Shown here: piece after piece, positions 55,220-63,565 of the stretch
Layout of the letters: each line of letters begins with the position of its first letter
Position numbering within the stretch: the stretch's first letter is position 1
DNA from: PALSA-1316 sp964499365
GTDB taxonomy: Bacteria > Nitrospirota > Thermodesulfovibrionia > Thermodesulfovibrionales > UBA6898
NCBI GenBank assembly: GCA_964499365.1
Contig: CAZCKU010000013.1
Location: 62,001 to 126,000 of the forward strand
Length of the DNA stretch: 64,000 bases
Direction: 5' to 3'
Notes under the pieces: model-generated
The model's database searches: none
Seen by the model: only the letters and a program-made list of their open reading frames with translations
What the model was told of the DNA's origin: nothing
Program-made: the position numbers and the translations under genes

Positions 55220-56494
55220 TCAGGGACAGGTCAGGGCAGCAAATGTAGTTCCATTATAGACGCCGACGCAGGTGTACAGGCCGCCTCCCAATGAACCGAC
55301 AAGCTTGCTCGCCCCCAGTTTTACACTGGTGCCAGGATTATTATTGATGCTGTTTGTGTTCCCCTGAAAGGTGGACCGGTCGGCGATAACGACATTCGAC
55401 CCCGTTATCGCATTGTTGTACATCCCATAGGTAAAAGATCCCAGCGAGCCTGTGGCCGTCACATCCGACAGAGTCGGAGAGGAGGTGCCGTCATTGAAGA
55501 CGCCGTAGTTGCCCGTCCCCTGCGATGCGGCGGCAGTCACATTCGTCATCACCGTCGCGGAATTCAGATTGTAGATGCCATAGCAGTTAGACGTACCCGC
55601 TGCGGTAAAAGCAGTGGCCGTCGAGCCCGTTATCGTTGGCGAGGAGTCCTGGTTGAAGACGGCATAGTTGATCGTCCCGCCCGAGGCGGTCGCCGTCACA
55701 TTTGTCATGACGGGCGCGGCTGATGAAACATTGTTAACACCGTAATTGTATGTCCCGCCCAGGGCGGTCGCCGTCACATTCGTCATCTTTGGCGAGGAAG
55801 AGCTGACGTTGTGCACGCCGTAACAGTTCGTACCACCGGTGGCGGTGGCCCCTACATTTGTCATCGTCGGCGAGGAGCTGCTGTTGTTGAAGACAGCATA
55901 GTTGTCCGTTCCTCCGGATGCTGTCGCCGTCACATTTGTCATTTTTGGCGAAGCATCATAATTGTAAACGCCATAGCTGTTTGTCCCACCCGATGCAGCA
56001 GCCGTTACATGGCTCAGCGTCGGCGATGCCGAAATATTCAATATGCCGGTCGTATACGCTCCGACGCCGGTGTTTTCTATGGTAAGGAACCTCAGTTCTG
56101 CATTATTCGCCCCGATAACCGTAGCAGCGTCCGGGGGAAATGAGCTTGATGGTGCAGCAGCCGTAATCTTCGTTGCCGCCTCTCCGGACCCCTCGATGGA
56201 TACAAACGGCTGCATCGTCAGACTCTCCGCCCCCAGATTGTACGTGCCCGGTCCAAGCTTGATCAGATAACGGTTTTCTGCAGTCCCCGTTACGCCTGCC
56301 AGCGCATTCAGCAGCGCAATCCCATTCGCCGCCGCCGAATCGCCGGCCCTGGGACTGACAATCACGATCATTCCGATATCGGCGCTGTCAGGCCCAATCA
56401 CCAACCCAGACGCATACAGGGTCCCGGCCCCGGACAGAAGAAAGACAGCCGCAAGCACGGCCACTATGAAGCCTGTTCTGATCTCTGTCATCAT
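55220..56494 (-). CDS. Secreted right-handed beta-helix repeat protein
   Basis: A 424-residue exported protein: signal peptide (residues 1-29), a pectin-lyase-like start (YLIKLGPGTYNLG, SIEGSGEAATKI), and from about residue 150 to 340 seven or eight repeats of some 25-27 residues of the form SP.MTNVTATASGGT.NYGVFN, rich in Thr, Ser, Asn and Gly. Such repeats build a beta-helix found in surface or extracellular proteins. A GGGGGAG site precedes the ATG pair at 56494/56491. The gene stands alone between two nearly identical repeat cassettes. Repeat DNA inside the gene is similar enough to allow unit gain and loss. Confidence 0.88.
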   Translation of the reverse strand: MMTEIRTGFIVAVLAAVFLLSGAGTLYASGLVIGPDSADIGMIVIVSPRAGDSAAANGIALLNALAGVTGTAENRYLIKLGPGTYNLGAESLTMQPFVSIEGSGEAATKITAAAPSSSFPPDAATVIGANNAELRFLTIENTGVGAYTTGILNISASPTLSHVTAAASGGTNSYGVYNYDASPKMTNVTATASGGTDNYAVFNNSSSSPTMTNVGATATGGTNCYGVHNVSSSSPKMTNVTATALGGTYNYGVNNVSSAAPVMTNVTATASGGTINYAVFNQDSSPTITGSTATAFTAAGTSNCYGIYNLNSATVMTNVTAAASQGTGNYGVFNDGTSSPTLSDVTATGSLGSFTYGMYNNAITGSNVVIADRSTFQGNTNSINNNPGTSVKLGASKLVGSLGGGLYTCVGVYNGTTFAALTCP

Positions 56495-56654
56495 CGCTCC
56501 CCCTATTCATGCCATTATTACCTCCGCCGGTTGCCGTGCAGACGACACAGCGCAGGATTAAAGATAATCTACCACGAAGCACCTGGGATATTCAGCAATT
56601 ATTTAGCAAGGCAGCGAACAGATCACAGCGCATACAAACCGGAATGCGGCAAGG

Positions 56655-57102
56655 GAATCAAAGCCGTACAGTAAATACAAGCTGGCAGGCAAAGACAGGC
56701 TGGCAAGCTGATACAAGCTAATACGGGCTAATACAGGCAAATAAAAGCTGGCAGGCAACAAGCGGAATGACGCTGACTGCTGAAGAAGATGCAGTGTCAT
56801 CCCCCGATTTAATCGGGGGATCCAGACAGAAAGTGGAAAAAAGAAGTTCTCGCGGATCAATGGGCCGCATTCCCCTCTTTGGCAAAGAGGGGTGAGGGGA
56901 GATTTAGGGAGGTATCAAGCCCTGGCGATGCCGCTGGATTCCCCGGTCAAGCCGGGGAATGACAGACAGTTTATTTTGTAAGCTTGCCCGCTTGTCTTAG
57001 CTCGTCTTAGCTTGCCAGCGTGCCGCTTGCTGGCTTGCCGCCTGACCGCTGGTATCCGCTTGCCGGCTGGTATCCGCCTGACCGCTGGTATCCGCCTCCA
57101 GG
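56655..57102. repeat. Composite cassette 6 (right of the beta-helix gene)
   Basis: Forward units (56678-56765: GCTGGCAGGC, AAAGACAGGC, TGGCAAGC, TGATACAAGC, TAATACGGGC, TAATACAGGC), hairpin GTCAT..ATCCAG (56796-56825), palindrome CCCCTCTTTGGCAAAGAGGGG (56872-56892), inverse hairpin (56934-56963), inverse units (56981-57102) that stop at the TAG of the phosphomannomutase gene. The rest of the 608-bp gap (56495-56654) shows no gene; it holds the leader of the beta-helix gene. Confidence 0.9.
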
Positions 57103-58455
57103 CTACGTTGCGACAAACCCCTCGAGCAAGGAGAGGATCTCGGCTGTTTTTGCCTTCATCAGCTCCCCGTCGCCCCGGGCCTCGACGTTCAGCCTGACGA
57201 CCGGCTCGGTGTTCGAACTCCTCAGGTTAAAGCGCCAGGAGGGAAACTCTAGGCTCAGTCCGTCCGTGCGGTCGGTACTCAGGGCATCTCGGCGATAGTG
57301 CTCCTCGACAAGAGAGATGGCTGCTGCCGGATCGATCAGCCGCCGGTTGATCTCGCCGCTTGCCGGAAAAAGCTGCATGCGTTCGTCCAGGACAGACGAC
57401 AGCGGCCTTCCGGATGCCGACAGGATCCCGGTGAGCAGGAGCCAGGGGATCATGCCGCTGTCGCAGTAGGCAAAATCCCTGAAGTAGTGATGGGCGGACA
57501 TCTCACCGCCATAGAGCGCATCCTCCAGCCGCATCCTTTCCTTGATAAAGGCATGGCCTGTCTTCGACTGGACCGGTATGCCGCCGGCCCTTTTGACGAT
57601 ATCGATCGTGTTCCAGGTGAGCCGCGGGTCATGGATGATCTTTGCGCCGCTCTGCCTGGCAAGCATCGCAGCGGCCAGAAGCCCGACAATATAATAGCCC
57701 TCGATAAACCTGCCCTGCTCGTCGAAGACAAAGCAGCGGTCGAAGTCGCCGTCCCAGGCAAGCCCGATATCCGCCGCATGCGAGATGACCGCTTCGGCAG
57801 TGGCGCTGCGGTTTTCGGGCAGCAGGGGGTTGGGGATGCCGTTGGGGAACGTACCATCAGGCTCGTGATGCAGCCTGATGAATTCGAAGGGCAGGTGCTC
57901 CGCGAGCATATCCAGGACAGGACCGGCACAGCCGTTTCCTGCGTTCACCACAATCCTCAGCGGTCTGAGAACAGCCGTATCGACATATCCCAGGAGATGC
58001 CTGATATATGCACCGCGATTGTCAAAGCCCCGGACCACACCCTTCCGGGCCGCTGTCCTGAATGCGTTCTTCTCTGTCAGTTCCCTGATGAGACCGAGTC
58101 CGCTGTCCCCGCTCACCGGCCGGGAACCGCTGCGCACCAGCTTCATGCCGTTATAGTCCATGGGGTTATGCGAGGCCGTGACCATGATGCCGCCGTCCGC
58201 CCCGCTGTTGAACGTTGCGAAGTAGACTTCTTCCGTGCCGCAGAGGCCGAGGTCCCGGACAGAAGCGCCGGAGTCAACAAGCCCCTGCGTCAGGGCCTCT
58301 GCAAGCTGCAGGCTCGACAGCCTGATGTCCCTGCCGACCACAACAACCTCCGGCTGCAGGAACGCTGCATAGGCCCTCCCGATCCGGTATGCGATGTCCT
58401 CATTCAGTTCGTCGGGGACCCTCCCCCGGATATCGTACGCCTTGAAGCAGTTCAT
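57103..58455 (-). CDS. Phosphomannomutase / phosphoglucomutase
   Basis: Interconverts mannose 6-phosphate and mannose 1-phosphate for GDP-mannose. The 450-residue protein has KAYDIRGRVPDELN at the start, the phosphoserine loop TASHNPMDYNGMK, the metal loop DGDFDRCFVFD, the sugar loop GGEMSAHHYF and the C-terminal phosphate loop RSSNTEPVVRLNVEA. It is of the ManB/CpsG type. The start overlaps manC by four bases, giving a manC-manB unit. Its TAG stop lies directly at the end of a repeat array. Confidence 0.95.
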   Translation of the reverse strand: MNCFKAYDIRGRVPDELNEDIAYRIGRAYAAFLQPEVVVVGRDIRLSSLQLAEALTQGLVDSGASVRDLGLCGTEEVYFATFNSGADGGIMVTASHNPMDYNGMKLVRSGSRPVSGDSGLGLIRELTEKNAFRTAARKGVVRGFDNRGAYIRHLLGYVDTAVLRPLRIVVNAGNGCAGPVLDMLAEHLPFEFIRLHHEPDGTFPNGIPNPLLPENRSATAEAVISHAADIGLAWDGDFDRCFVFDEQGRFIEGYYIVGLLAAAMLARQSGAKIIHDPRLTWNTIDIVKRAGGIPVQSKTGHAFIKERMRLEDALYGGEMSAHHYFRDFAYCDSGMIPWLLLTGILSASGRPLSSVLDERMQLFPASGEINRRLIDPAAAISLVEEHYRRDALSTDRTDGLSLEFPSWRFNLRSSNTEPVVRLNVEARGDGELMKAKTAEILSLLEGFVAT

Positions 58456-59960
58456 CTCTTCCTGCCGGCCCCTTTCTCGGTCGTGCGGCCGCTCCTGCCG
58501 TATTGATCATCGAGCCGGATGATATCATCTTCGCCCAGGTAGCTCCCGGACTGCACCTCGATAAGCTCCAGCGGAATCCTGCCGGGGTTCTCCAGCCGGT
58601 GCGTCACGCCAAGGGGGATATAGGTCGACTCGTTTTCGGAAAGGGTCACCACCCTGCGGTCCCTCGTGATGCGGGCAGTCCCTTTCACGACGATCCAGTG
58701 CTCGGCCCGGTGCATATGCTTCTGCAGCGAAAGGCTCGCCCCCGGATTGACCGTGATACGCTTCACCTGGAACCGCTCGGAGCTGTCTATGCACTCGTAG
58801 GCGCCCCACGGCCTGTTCACCCGCCGGTGCAGCAGCACTTCATCACGCTTCTCTTTTTTCAGATGATCAACCACCTGCTTAACCGTCTGGGCCTGGTCGC
58901 GCCGTGTGACGAGGACCGCGTCCGCTGTCTCGACCACCACACAGTCGTTGAGCCCGCTGACCGCGACCAGCCTGCTGCCGGCAAAGACCAGCGAGTTGGC
59001 AGAATCCTGAACGCAGACGTCTCCGGATATCGCATTCCCGCGGCCGTCCTTCGGCAGCACGTCCCAGAGCGCGGACCACGAACCCACGTCATTCCAGCCC
59101 GCGTCAAGCGGCACCACGACCGCCTTACCGGTCTTTTCCATGACAGCATAGTCTATGGAGTCAGCAGGACATGCGCCAAATTCCTGTGCATTAAGCCGCA
59201 GGAACTCCAGGTCCTGAACCGACGCCTTATATGCCTTCTGGCAGGCACTGAACATGGCGGGTGCAAAGAGCTTCAGTTCCTCGAGGAAGGCAGACGCCCT
59301 GAACATGAACATGCCGCTGTTCCAGAGGTGGTCGCCCGACTTCACAAAGGCCCTCGCCTTCCGGAGGTCCGGCTTCTCTTTAAACCCCTCGACTGCATAG
59401 GCCATGGCACGTTGCCCGGCCTTCCCGGGACGCCTTTGTTTCCTTTTATGGGCACTGCCCGCCTCCTTCAGCCTGACGCCTGCCCCTGTCTTTATATAGC
59501 CATACCCTGTCTCAGGACTGCCCGGAACGATGCCGAAGGTGACCAGCCTGCCCTCCCTGGCAAGCGCCCCGCCCAGCCTCACCGCTGCCTGGAAGGCGGC
59601 AATGTCCCTGATGACGTGGTCTGCCGGAAGCACCAGCAGCACAGGATCGCTGCCCTTGGCAGAGGCAAGCAGGGCCGCGACGGCTGCTGCCGGGGCAGTG
59701 TTCCTTCCCACCGGCTCCAGGATGATCGCCGTGGGCCTCGCATGGATGAGCCGCATCTGCTCGGCAACCATGAAGCGGTGATTGTCGTTCGAAACAATGA
59801 GCGGACCGGCGATATCATCCAGCCCCTTCAGGCGGAGGACCGTCTCCTGCAGCATCGTATGATGTCCAACAAGGGGAAGCAGCTGCTTCGGGTAGAGCTC
59901 GCGGGACAGAGGCCAGAGCCTCGTGCCCGACCCTCCCGAAAGTATCACCGGAAGAATCAT
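58452..59960 (-). CDS. manC: Mannose-1-phosphate guanylyltransferase / mannose-6-phosphate isomerase
   Basis: A 502-residue type II bifunctional enzyme. The N-terminal pyrophosphorylase starts PVILSGGSGTRLWPLSRELYPKQLL and has EPVGRNTAPAAAVAAL, FKEKPD and the WNSGMFMFRA motif; the C-terminal cupin (about 385-490) has RPWGAYECID, HRAEHWIVVKGTA and HRLENPG for the isomerase. A short basic insertion (KRKQRRPGKAGQR) sits at about residue 175-190, inside the transferase domain. It feeds GDP-mannose to Gmd and the GDP-fucose synthase nearby. Confidence 0.96.
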   Translation of the reverse strand: MILPVILSGGSGTRLWPLSRELYPKQLLPLVGHHTMLQETVLRLKGLDDIAGPLIVSNDNHRFMVAEQMRLIHARPTAIILEPVGRNTAPAAAVAALLASAKGSDPVLLVLPADHVIRDIAAFQAAVRLGGALAREGRLVTFGIVPGSPETGYGYIKTGAGVRLKEAGSAHKRKQRRPGKAGQRAMAYAVEGFKEKPDLRKARAFVKSGDHLWNSGMFMFRASAFLEELKLFAPAMFSACQKAYKASVQDLEFLRLNAQEFGACPADSIDYAVMEKTGKAVVVPLDAGWNDVGSWSALWDVLPKDGRGNAISGDVCVQDSANSLVFAGSRLVAVSGLNDCVVVETADAVLVTRRDQAQTVKQVVDHLKKEKRDEVLLHRRVNRPWGAYECIDSSERFQVKRITVNPGASLSLQKHMHRAEHWIVVKGTARITRDRRVVTLSENESTYIPLGVTHRLENPGRIPLELIEVQSGSYLGEDDIIRLDDQYGRSGRTTEKGAGRKR

Positions 59961-59995
59961 TCAATCACCTCTCTGTTTGAGTTTCTGATAAGACC

Positions 59996-60338
59996 GTTCG
60001 TAAAGACAGATACCTTGTCATTGCCCGACTTGATCGGGCAATCCAGGAAACCATGAAAACACTGGATTCCCGCCTTCGCGAGGATGACAAAACAGGGGGT
60101 CTTACTTATGGCCCCCTTAGTATTTGCTATCAAGCCAGAAAGCAGCAGGCGGATACCAGCGAGCAAGCTAACAGAACAAACTGTCTGTCATTCCACGTCC
60201 TGCCACCTTCAGTTTGTTTATGTCTGGATCCCCCGATTAAATCGGAGGATGACACTCATCTTCTTCGCTTGTTGCCTGCTAACGTGTTGGCTGGCTTGCC
60301 TTCGCTTGCCGGCCTGTTTTAGCCTGTCTTTGCCTGAT
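59996..60338. repeat. Composite cassette 7
   Basis: Hairpin GTCA..ATCCAG (60017-60046) and its inverse CTGGAT..ATGAC (60062-60088; arms CCCGCCTTCGCGAGG) come first, then forward units (60124-60172: AGCAGGC, GGATACCAGC, GAGCAAGC), a decayed GTCAT half (60187-60212), inverse hairpin CTGGAT..ATGAC (60224-60253), and inverse units (60262-60335) that cross the stop codon of the GDP-fucose synthase gene. The 358-bp gap has no other content. Confidence 0.85.
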
Positions 60339-61341
60339 GCTCCAGGTACCACGCATACGACTTCCTGATGCCCTCTTCAATGCCGGTCTTCGGCTCCCAC
60401 CCAAGGGCCCGTATCCGTGCATTGTCCATCAGCTTCTTCGGCGTTCCGTCAGGCATGGAGGTGTTCCAGACTACGTCTCCGCTGAAGCCGATGATCCTCT
60501 GGACAGTCCCGGCCAGCTCCCTGATCGTCAGGTCGGTCCCGGTGCCGACATTCACAAACTCGCCGATCTCCTTATGGCCATAGCGTTCCATCAGGAAGAC
60601 GCAGGCGTCCGCAAGGTCATCCACGTACAGGAACTCCCGGAAGGGTGACCCGCTGCCCCAGAGTTCAACAACCGCCGTCGCCGCTGCCCCCTGTCGGTCC
60701 CTGTTCTTTTCCATGGCCTCTTTGCCCTCGTGAAATTTCCTGATCATGGCAGGCAGCACATGCGAACTCCGGAGGTCATAATTGTCATTCGGCCCGTACA
60801 GGTTCGTCGGCATGGCAGAGATGAAATCCGTGCCGTACTGCTCGTTATAGTATCTGCAGAGCTTGATGGCCGCAATCTTGGCTATGGCATACGGCTCGTT
60901 CGTCGGTTCGAGCGGGCCGGTCAGCAGGTGCTCCTCCTTCATCGGCTGGGGTGCAAACTTCGGATAGATGCAGGAGGACCCGAGGTTCAGCAGACGTCTT
61001 GTCCCGGACAGATATGCGGCATGGATGATGTTCGATGCAATCATGATATTCCGGTAGATGAAGTCGGCCTTATACGTGCTGTTTGCCAGGATGCCCCCGA
61101 CCTTTGCCGCAGCCAGAAAGACATACTCCGGCCTCTCTTTTTCGAAAAAGGCCTCCACGTCTGCCTGGCGGGTAAGATCGAGTCTGACAAAGGAGACACC
61201 CGGTCCCGGGGCGGTCGCGGGTTCCTTGCTGAAACAGTTCGAGACGATGTTCGCATAACCGGCAGACTGCAGCCTCCGGATGATGGCTGCGCCGACCATA
61301 CCGGTCCCTCCGGCAACGAATATCCGCGCGTCAGCCTGCAT
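60319..61341 (-). CDS. fcl: GDP-L-fucose synthase
   Basis: NADPH-dependent 3,5-epimerase/4-reductase that makes GDP-L-fucose from the Gmd product. The 340-residue SDR protein shows GGTGMVGAAI near the start, VFLAAAKVGGI, LGSSCIYPKFAPQP and the catalytic Tyr-x3-Lys in PYAIAKIAA, then NLYGPNDNYD and EFLYVDDLADA. I start at ATG 61341 rather than the GTG before it. The C-terminus ends HQAKTG; these final codons and the TAA match repeat array units. It is 28 bases downstream of gmd on the same strand. Confidence 0.96.
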   Translation of the reverse strand: MQADARIFVAGGTGMVGAAIIRRLQSAGYANIVSNCFSKEPATAPGPGVSFVRLDLTRQADVEAFFEKERPEYVFLAAAKVGGILANSTYKADFIYRNIMIASNIIHAAYLSGTRRLLNLGSSCIYPKFAPQPMKEEHLLTGPLEPTNEPYAIAKIAAIKLCRYYNEQYGTDFISAMPTNLYGPNDNYDLRSSHVLPAMIRKFHEGKEAMEKNRDRQGAAATAVVELWGSGSPFREFLYVDDLADACVFLMERYGHKEIGEFVNVGTGTDLTIRELAGTVQRIIGFSGDVVWNTSMPDGTPKKLMDNARIRALGWEPKTGIEEGIRKSYAWYLEHQAKTG

Positions 61342-61369
61342 CACACCCCCTCAGGCCTCTGCATATACC

Positions 61370-62506
61370 TTATTCATGGAACCGCATCACCTTGTACCCC
61401 TGGCTCTTGCAGAGGCTGTCCCGCCCGGCCTCCTCCAGGTCCACGGCGACCATCTCGGCCACAAGCTCCTTAAAGGATATCTCCGGTTTCCAGCCAAGCT
61501 TCTTCCTCGCCCTGGTCGCATCGCCCAGCAGGGTTTCGACCTCGGTAGGCCTGAAGTACCGCGGATCGATCTCGACCACGACGTCGCCCGGCTTCAGGTG
61601 CGGGGCCGGCGTCTGTTTCTTTTTGCCGCTTATGCTGCTGACAATGCCTTTTTCCTTCACACCCGTGCCCTGCCATTCGATCTTCACCCCCACCTCTTTG
61701 AAGGCAGCCTCGACGAACTTCCGCACAGAGTACTGGTGGCCCGTGGCGATCACATAATCGTCCGGCCTCTCCTGCTGCAGGACGAGCCACATGGCCTTGA
61801 CGTAATCACGGGCATGGCCCCAGTCACGCTTTGCATCCATATTGCCCAGGAAGATCTTCTTCTGGAGGCCGAGGCAGATCCGGGCCACGGCGCGGGTTAT
61901 CTTCCGGGTCACAAAGGTCTCGCCGCGGACAGGGGACTCGTGGTTGAAGAGTATCCCGTTGCTCGCATGGATGCCGTACGCCTCGCGGTAGTTCACGGTG
62001 ATCCAGTACGAATACAGCTTTGCCACTGCATAGGGACTCCTCGGGTAAAAGGGCGTGGTCTCCCGCTGCGGGGTCTCCTGCACCTTGCCGTACAGTTCGC
62101 TGGTGGAGGCCTGATAAAACCTCACCTTCTTTGTCATGTCCAGGATCCTGAGCGCCTCGAGAAGCCGCAGGGTGCCGAGCGCATCGGCATTCGCCGTATA
62201 TTCCGGGGTCTCAAAAGACACCTGGACGTGCGACTGGGCTGCCAGGTTGTAGAGTTCGTCAGGCCGGGTCTCCTGGATGATGCGGATCAGGTTGGTCGAA
62301 TCGGTCAGGTCCCCGTAATGGAGCTTCAGCCGCAGCCCCTTCTCATGCGGATCGTGATACAGATGGTCGATCCTCTGCGTGTTGAACAACGAGGAGCGGC
62401 GTTTGATCCCATGAACAAAGTATCCCTTATTGAGCAGCAGTTCGGCAAGATACGCCCCGTCCTGCCCGGTGATACCTGTTATAAGCGCAACCTTCTGTTT
62501 TTTCAT
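61370..62506 (-). CDS. gmd: GDP-mannose 4,6-dehydratase
   Basis: Converts GDP-mannose to GDP-4-keto-6-deoxymannose, the shared precursor of GDP-fucose, rhamnose and perosamine. The 378-residue SDR protein has LITGITGQDGAYLAELLL, GIKRRSSLFNTQRIDHLY, YHASTSELYGKVQ-like text (QASTSELYG), the Tyr-x3-Lys in YAVAKLYSYW, NHESPVRGETFVTRKI and GNMDAKRDWGHARDYV. With fcl, manC and the mutase it forms a complete route from mannose 6-phosphate to GDP-L-fucose. Confidence 0.97.
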   Translation of the reverse strand: MKKQKVALITGITGQDGAYLAELLLNKGYFVHGIKRRSSLFNTQRIDHLYHDPHEKGLRLKLHYGDLTDSTNLIRIIQETRPDELYNLAAQSHVQVSFETPEYTANADALGTLRLLEALRILDMTKKVRFYQASTSELYGKVQETPQRETTPFYPRSPYAVAKLYSYWITVNYREAYGIHASNGILFNHESPVRGETFVTRKITRAVARICLGLQKKIFLGNMDAKRDWGHARDYVKAMWLVLQQERPDDYVIATGHQYSVRKFVEAAFKEVGVKIEWQGTGVKEKGIVSSISGKKKQTPAPHLKPGDVVVEIDPRYFRPTEVETLLGDATRARKKLGWKPEISFKELVAEMVAVDLEEAGRDSLCKSQGYKVMRFHE

Positions 62507-62576
62507 GAAAAAACCCCTCCCGTGTTTATGCTGTCATACAGCAAAATATTATACTATCTGACCTTACAAACTCACA

Positions 62577-62665
62577 AGGAAATACAGGCGAATATCAGCG
62601 CATACAGACTGGCAGGCAGCAGGCGCAAACAGGCGGATACCGGTAATCAGGCAGGCGAATGCAAC
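62577..62665 (+). repeat. Half cassette: forward CA(A/G)GC array only
   Basis: Units AAATACAGGC, GAATATCAGC, GCATACAGAC, TGGCAGGC, AGCAGGC, GCAAACAGGC, GGATACCGG run in the forward sense. No hairpin centre and no inverse right arm follow; instead base composition drops sharply into the AT-rich glycosyltransferase genes. Confidence 0.75.
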
Positions 62666-62774
62666 AGCGACCCCTCAATAAATACTCCAATTATGTTTGG
62701 CACATCAAATGGGTGGCAGGTCCCATTGTCAATATCTATGCAATTTAAGCAACAACGTCCCAAAAGTAGTTTTT

Positions 62775-63560
62775 TTACCAAAACAGTCTGTGTTTTCTCA
62801 AAAAACGAAGATAACTCTTAATGTGAAATACTGTATATTTATTTATCGGTTTACCAGTCGCCAAAAAAGCAGTACTCTTTCTATCCCCCTCATATTGGAC
62901 TGTAAGAGCAGGATAGTAAACAACCTGAAACCCGTTATCCCAAAATCTCTTACACCAGTCCATGTCCTCAACATAAAGAAAGTAACCCTCATCCAAAAGC
63001 CCAACCTTATTAAGCGCTGCTCTTTTTAACATCATGAATCCGCCAATTACCCAATCAACTGGCTGAATACTGTCATATTCAAATTCACGATTGAGAATTC
63101 CTGACTTCCTACGAATCATTTTAGCAATTGTTCTCTTTACCAACCGGTTAGGCGTTAGAAATTGACGGCAAGAATCCTGAATGGCACCATTAGCATTAAC
63201 TATTTGAGGCCCAATTAGTCCAACATTTTGTGAGCGGAACAAGTAATCATAGGCAGCACGAAGACCAGACAGCACAATTACATCAGGGTTTACAATTGCA
63301 ACGCAATTACCGCGAGCCAGATTAATGCCTGCATTCATTCCCCCTGCAAACCCAGTATTTGTTTCATTAAATCGCCAGTTGACATAAGGGTGGCAACCTT
63401 GAAGTTCTTTTATTTTGTCTGCGCTATAGAGCGAATTTGACGAAACAATAATTTCATATGACAATGACTTGGCATTCATTGCAATAGACTCCATACAGCG
63501 GCTGATATCATCAAGACAATGGTATTCAATCAGCACAAATGATATTTCTGGTACACTCAT
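62775..63560 (-). CDS. Family 2 glycosyltransferase
   Basis: A 261-residue GT-A glycosyltransferase of the WcaA/rhamnosyltransferase type: ISFVLIEYHCLDDISRC, NETNTGFAGGMNAGI, VNPDVIVLS with the metal-binding Asp, DWVIGGFMMLKR and YVEDMDWCKRF with the catalytic Asp. The C-terminus ends in a basic helix. The gene is clearly richer in A and T than the genes to its left, suggesting recent acquisition as part of an O-antigen or exopolysaccharide locus. The start is five bases after the next gene. Confidence 0.92.
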   Translation of the reverse strand: MSVPEISFVLIEYHCLDDISRCMESIAMNAKSLSYEIIVSSNSLYSADKIKELQGCHPYVNWRFNETNTGFAGGMNAGINLARGNCVAIVNPDVIVLSGLRAAYDYLFRSQNVGLIGPQIVNANGAIQDSCRQFLTPNRLVKRTIAKMIRRKSGILNREFEYDSIQPVDWVIGGFMMLKRAALNKVGLLDEGYFLYVEDMDWCKRFWDNGFQVVYYPALTVQYEGDRKSTAFLATGKPINKYTVFHIKSYLRFLRKHRLFW

Positions 63561-63565
63561 GACAT

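Noticed and set aside
57012..57197. Arginine/leucine-rich frame in the right arm of cassette 6
   Set aside because: It is simply translated array units and overlaps the 3' end of the phosphomannomutase gene.
59957..60166. Short reverse-strand frame reading FVILAKAGIQ
   Set aside because: This peptide is the usual translation of GTCAT..ATCCAG hairpin repeats. The frame lies in repeat DNA and has no ribosome site.
42836..62665. CRISPR array
   Set aside because: Units are only 7-10 bp with no unique spacers of constant length, no leader and no cas genes in the window.
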